DNA of 64,000 nt, taken from assembly GCF_018320785.1 (NCBI RefSeq), contig NC_054879.1, positions 44,692,698 through 44,756,697 of the forward strand. Direction: 5' to 3'. Shown here piece after piece: positions 63,956 through 64,000 of the stretch (position 1 is the first letter of the stretch; each line of letters opens with the position of its first letter). The position numbers were made by a program, and so were the translations under genes. Below the pieces are notes generated by a model. It made no database searches. It had not been told where the DNA came from and was given only the letters and a program-made list of their open reading frames with translations. Source of the stretch: Cheilinus undulatus (Eukaryota; Chordata; Actinopteri; Labriformes; Labridae).

Positions 63956-64000
63956 GGACAATCTGTGAGCAAAGTGATTTGTTTGTAGGGTGACATGGGC

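Overview
This window is vertebrate nuclear DNA, almost certainly from a percomorph-like teleost. The genes have many short exons with GT/AG introns. Repeats are typical of fish: Tc1-like relics, hAT-type MITEs with 8-bp target duplications, an L2 reverse-transcriptase scrap and a tRNA-derived SINE. The gene order matches the tetrapod TBR1-SLC4A10-(DPP4)-GCG-FAP block, read in reverse.

Layout. Positions 1-7.5 kb (+) hold the last 12 exons of a DPP4/FAP-family serine peptidase, called fap from its place beyond glucagon. Positions 9.5-12.64 kb (+) hold a complete proglucagon gene encoding glucagon and GLP-1 but no GLP-2. Positions 12.6-17.0 kb are repeat-rich, and no second DPP4/FAP gene is seen where tetrapods carry DPP4. 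At 17.1-17.76 kb (+) there is a compact unit with a perfect CRE palindrome, a two-exon 28-codon ORF and a poly(A) signal; it matches nothing I recognise. Positions 18-57.3 kb (-) hold the whole slc4a10 gene. I placed 24 coding exons with all phases consistent, giving 1063 codons, plus one candidate 39-nt cassette exon. Positions 59.76-63.7 kb (-) hold complete tbr1: 6 coding exons, 675 codons.

The genes are not an operon. slc4a10 and tbr1 are neuronal genes on one strand, and the two peptide-hormone-related genes lie on the other: proglucagon and a peptidase whose family cleaves such peptides. Transposons fill the introns. Several could be delimited to the base from terminal inverted repeats and target duplications, including one three-level nest at 3.5-6.2 kb. 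The most notable items are the 17-kb mini-gene, the slc4a10 cassette exon, a roughly 480-bp tandem duplication with a CArG box in each copy between tbr1 and slc4a10, and the DPP4-type residue in the gene at the FAP position. No CRISPR array, operon or clearly new defence-type system is present.
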